From Candidatus Thorarchaeota archaeon (GTDB taxonomy: Archaea; Asgardarchaeota; Thorarchaeia; Thorarchaeales; Thorarchaeaceae): a DNA stretch of 24,281 nucleotides. Made by a program: the position numbers and the translations under genes. Each line of letters begins with the position of its first letter. Within the stretch, counting starts at the first letter, position 1. Shown one piece after another: positions 23,725-24,281 of the stretch. The notes under the pieces are model-generated. The model was given only the letters and a program-made list of their open reading frames with translations. It did no database searches and was not told the DNA's origin. The stretch spans positions 1-24,281 of the forward strand of contig JAEOUN010000047.1 of NCBI GenBank assembly GCA_016839245.1, read 5' to 3'.

Positions 23725-23841
23725 TCACTCGTCTTTCTTCTTGTAAGGATTTTTACTTTTGAAAGGATTCTTTGGCGCGTGCAATTTAATGCTAAAGGTT
23801 TTTTTCAATTTCTCTCCAGTTGATTCTTTTTCTTCACTCAA
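23725..23841 (-). CDS. Small basic protein, 38 residues
   Basis: A short frame starting at TTG (23841) with GAGG eight bases upstream and ending at TGA (23725-23727). The product starts MSEEKESTGEKLKK, then FSIKLHAPKNPF and ends KSKNPYKKKDE. It is strongly basic, with a repeated NPFK/NPYK pattern, and has no membrane segment. The good ribosome binding site, the polar, non-random composition and the location in an otherwise empty gap support a real gene. I do not recognise a family; a ribosome- or nucleic acid-associated role is only a guess. Confidence 0.55.
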   Translation of the reverse strand: MSEEKESTGEKLKKTFSIKLHAPKNPFKSKNPYKKKDE

Positions 23842-23999
23842 ACATTTCGCCTCTCTAACCACCAAGTAAATCGTAGTGGCATTAATAATATTGGAATTAT
23901 TGCTTTTAATCTCTGAGGTGAAAGGATTCAGGGATAATATGAAGTAGATATCGTCACGATTATATTAAACACGGTTTTTAATTAGAAAGAGGTTATTCA
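23842..23999. promoter_or_regulatory. Divergent promoter region of the small basic protein and the membrane protein
   Basis: GATTATATTAAAC (23959-23970) is a TATA candidate for the plus-strand gene, and GAGGT (23989-23993) is its ribosome binding site. On the minus strand GAGG, eight bases before the TTG at 23841, serves the small gene, with the AT-rich ATTATTAATGCC (about 23880-23892) as a possible TATA box. Confidence 0.45.
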
Positions 24000-24281
24000 T
24001 TGACTGAACATCCAACACCAACTCTGACACGCCAAGATCTCTATATTCGTGCATTTGCTATTACGGCGGCAGGATTTCTTCTCAACATCGGGCTCTTCTT
24101 TATTCTAGGAATCCTTACATCATTATTTGTAGGAGTGATTGTTGGGTATATTATTGGAGAGAGGTGGAATAGTCCAATAGCAGGTAGCTTAAGCGCATTG
24201 ATAGCCTATTCGATTATGTTTCCTATTACCAATGTCGATAGTTCGCTTATAATTATTGTAGAAGCAATTGCAATCATGGCG
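24000..24281 (+). CDS. Hypothetical membrane protein, 3' part outside the window
   Basis: An open frame from a TTG start to the window end (94 codons seen). GAGGT lies six bases before the TTG. The product begins MTEHPTPTLTRQDLYIRA, then a membrane helix with ITAAGFLLNIGLFFILGILT, a glycine-rich one (VGVIVGYIIGE), and further hydrophobic segments from SLSALIAYSIMF and from SSLIIIVEAIAIMA. At least three helices are visible. Family not recognised from this piece. Confidence 0.7.
   Translation, partial: MTEHPTPTLTRQDLYIRAFAITAAGFLLNIGLFFILGILTSLFVGVIVGYIIGERWNSPIAGSLSALIAYSIMFPITNVDSSLIIIVEAIAIMA

Noticed and set aside
1..24281. CRISPR array, insertion sequence, integrase or phage genes, defence island
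   Set aside because: No spaced repeat series, no transposase or integrase, no terminal repeats and no abrupt change in composition were seen.

Overview
This 24.3 kb window is chromosomal DNA of an archaeon and reads as ordinary, densely packed core and accessory genes. I see no plasmid, phage, insertion sequence, CRISPR array, tRNA or rRNA. Archaeal signs are the TATA-like boxes, the strong GAGG/GGTGAT ribosome binding sites with frequent TTG and GTG starts, a DUF99 protein, a COG1340-type coiled-coil protein, a TFIIB-like cyclin-fold protein and tandem winged-helix regulators. Two Roadblock/LC7 genes plus a site-1-protease-like subtilase suggest an Asgard archaeon (Thorarchaeia-like is my guess). 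That placement is inference; no phylogenetic marker is present.

Layout. 201-1022: HAD-fold protein (+), converging with a 440-aa unknown (1012-2334, -). 2423-3990 (-): a four-helix membrane protein and a stand-alone PEP-utilizer swivelling domain that has lost its catalytic histidine. 4062-4589 (+): gamma-carbonic-anhydrase-like hexapeptide protein, meeting an ABC exporter (permease 4625-5380, ATPase 5380-6330, -) at a hairpin that looks like a two-way terminator. 6457-7988 (-): a drug/metabolite-type transporter with an Lrp/AsnC ligand-binding (RAM) domain fused to its C-terminus, followed by a stand-alone RAM protein. 8040-10216 (-): coiled-coil protein and a RimK-like ATP-grasp ligase. 10256-10666 (+): small unknown. 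10672-12504 (-): GlmS, divergent from a tandem winged-helix regulator (12680-13372, +). 13377-14162 (-): double Roadblock protein. 14273-15430 (+): membrane-anchored BMP/PnrA-type binding protein with a textbook hairpin terminator, then an HD-domain nucleotidase (15500-16126, +). 16142-16768 (-): DUF99. 16895-17287 (+): single Roadblock protein. 17284-19290 (-): subtilase, divergent from a CPBP intramembrane protease (19440-20249, +). 20496-21194 (+): TFB-like cyclin-fold protein between two structured non-coding stretches. 21513-23637 (-): AlkA-type DNA glycosylase and an ABC-2 permease. 23725-23841 (-): a 38-aa basic small protein. 24000-end (+): the start of a membrane protein cut by the window edge.

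Functional links. The clearest units are the ABC pair with a TAATG overlap, the RAM-transporter/RAM pair, and the divergent subtilase/CPBP pair, which could form a surface-proteolysis module. Several proteins keep a fold but have lost catalytic residues (PEP swivelling domain, HAD second aspartate, DUF99 acidic residues). The most interesting targets are the site-1-protease-like architecture, the transporter-RAM fusion, the TFB-like protein with its elaborate upstream region, and the dead phosphohistidine domain.
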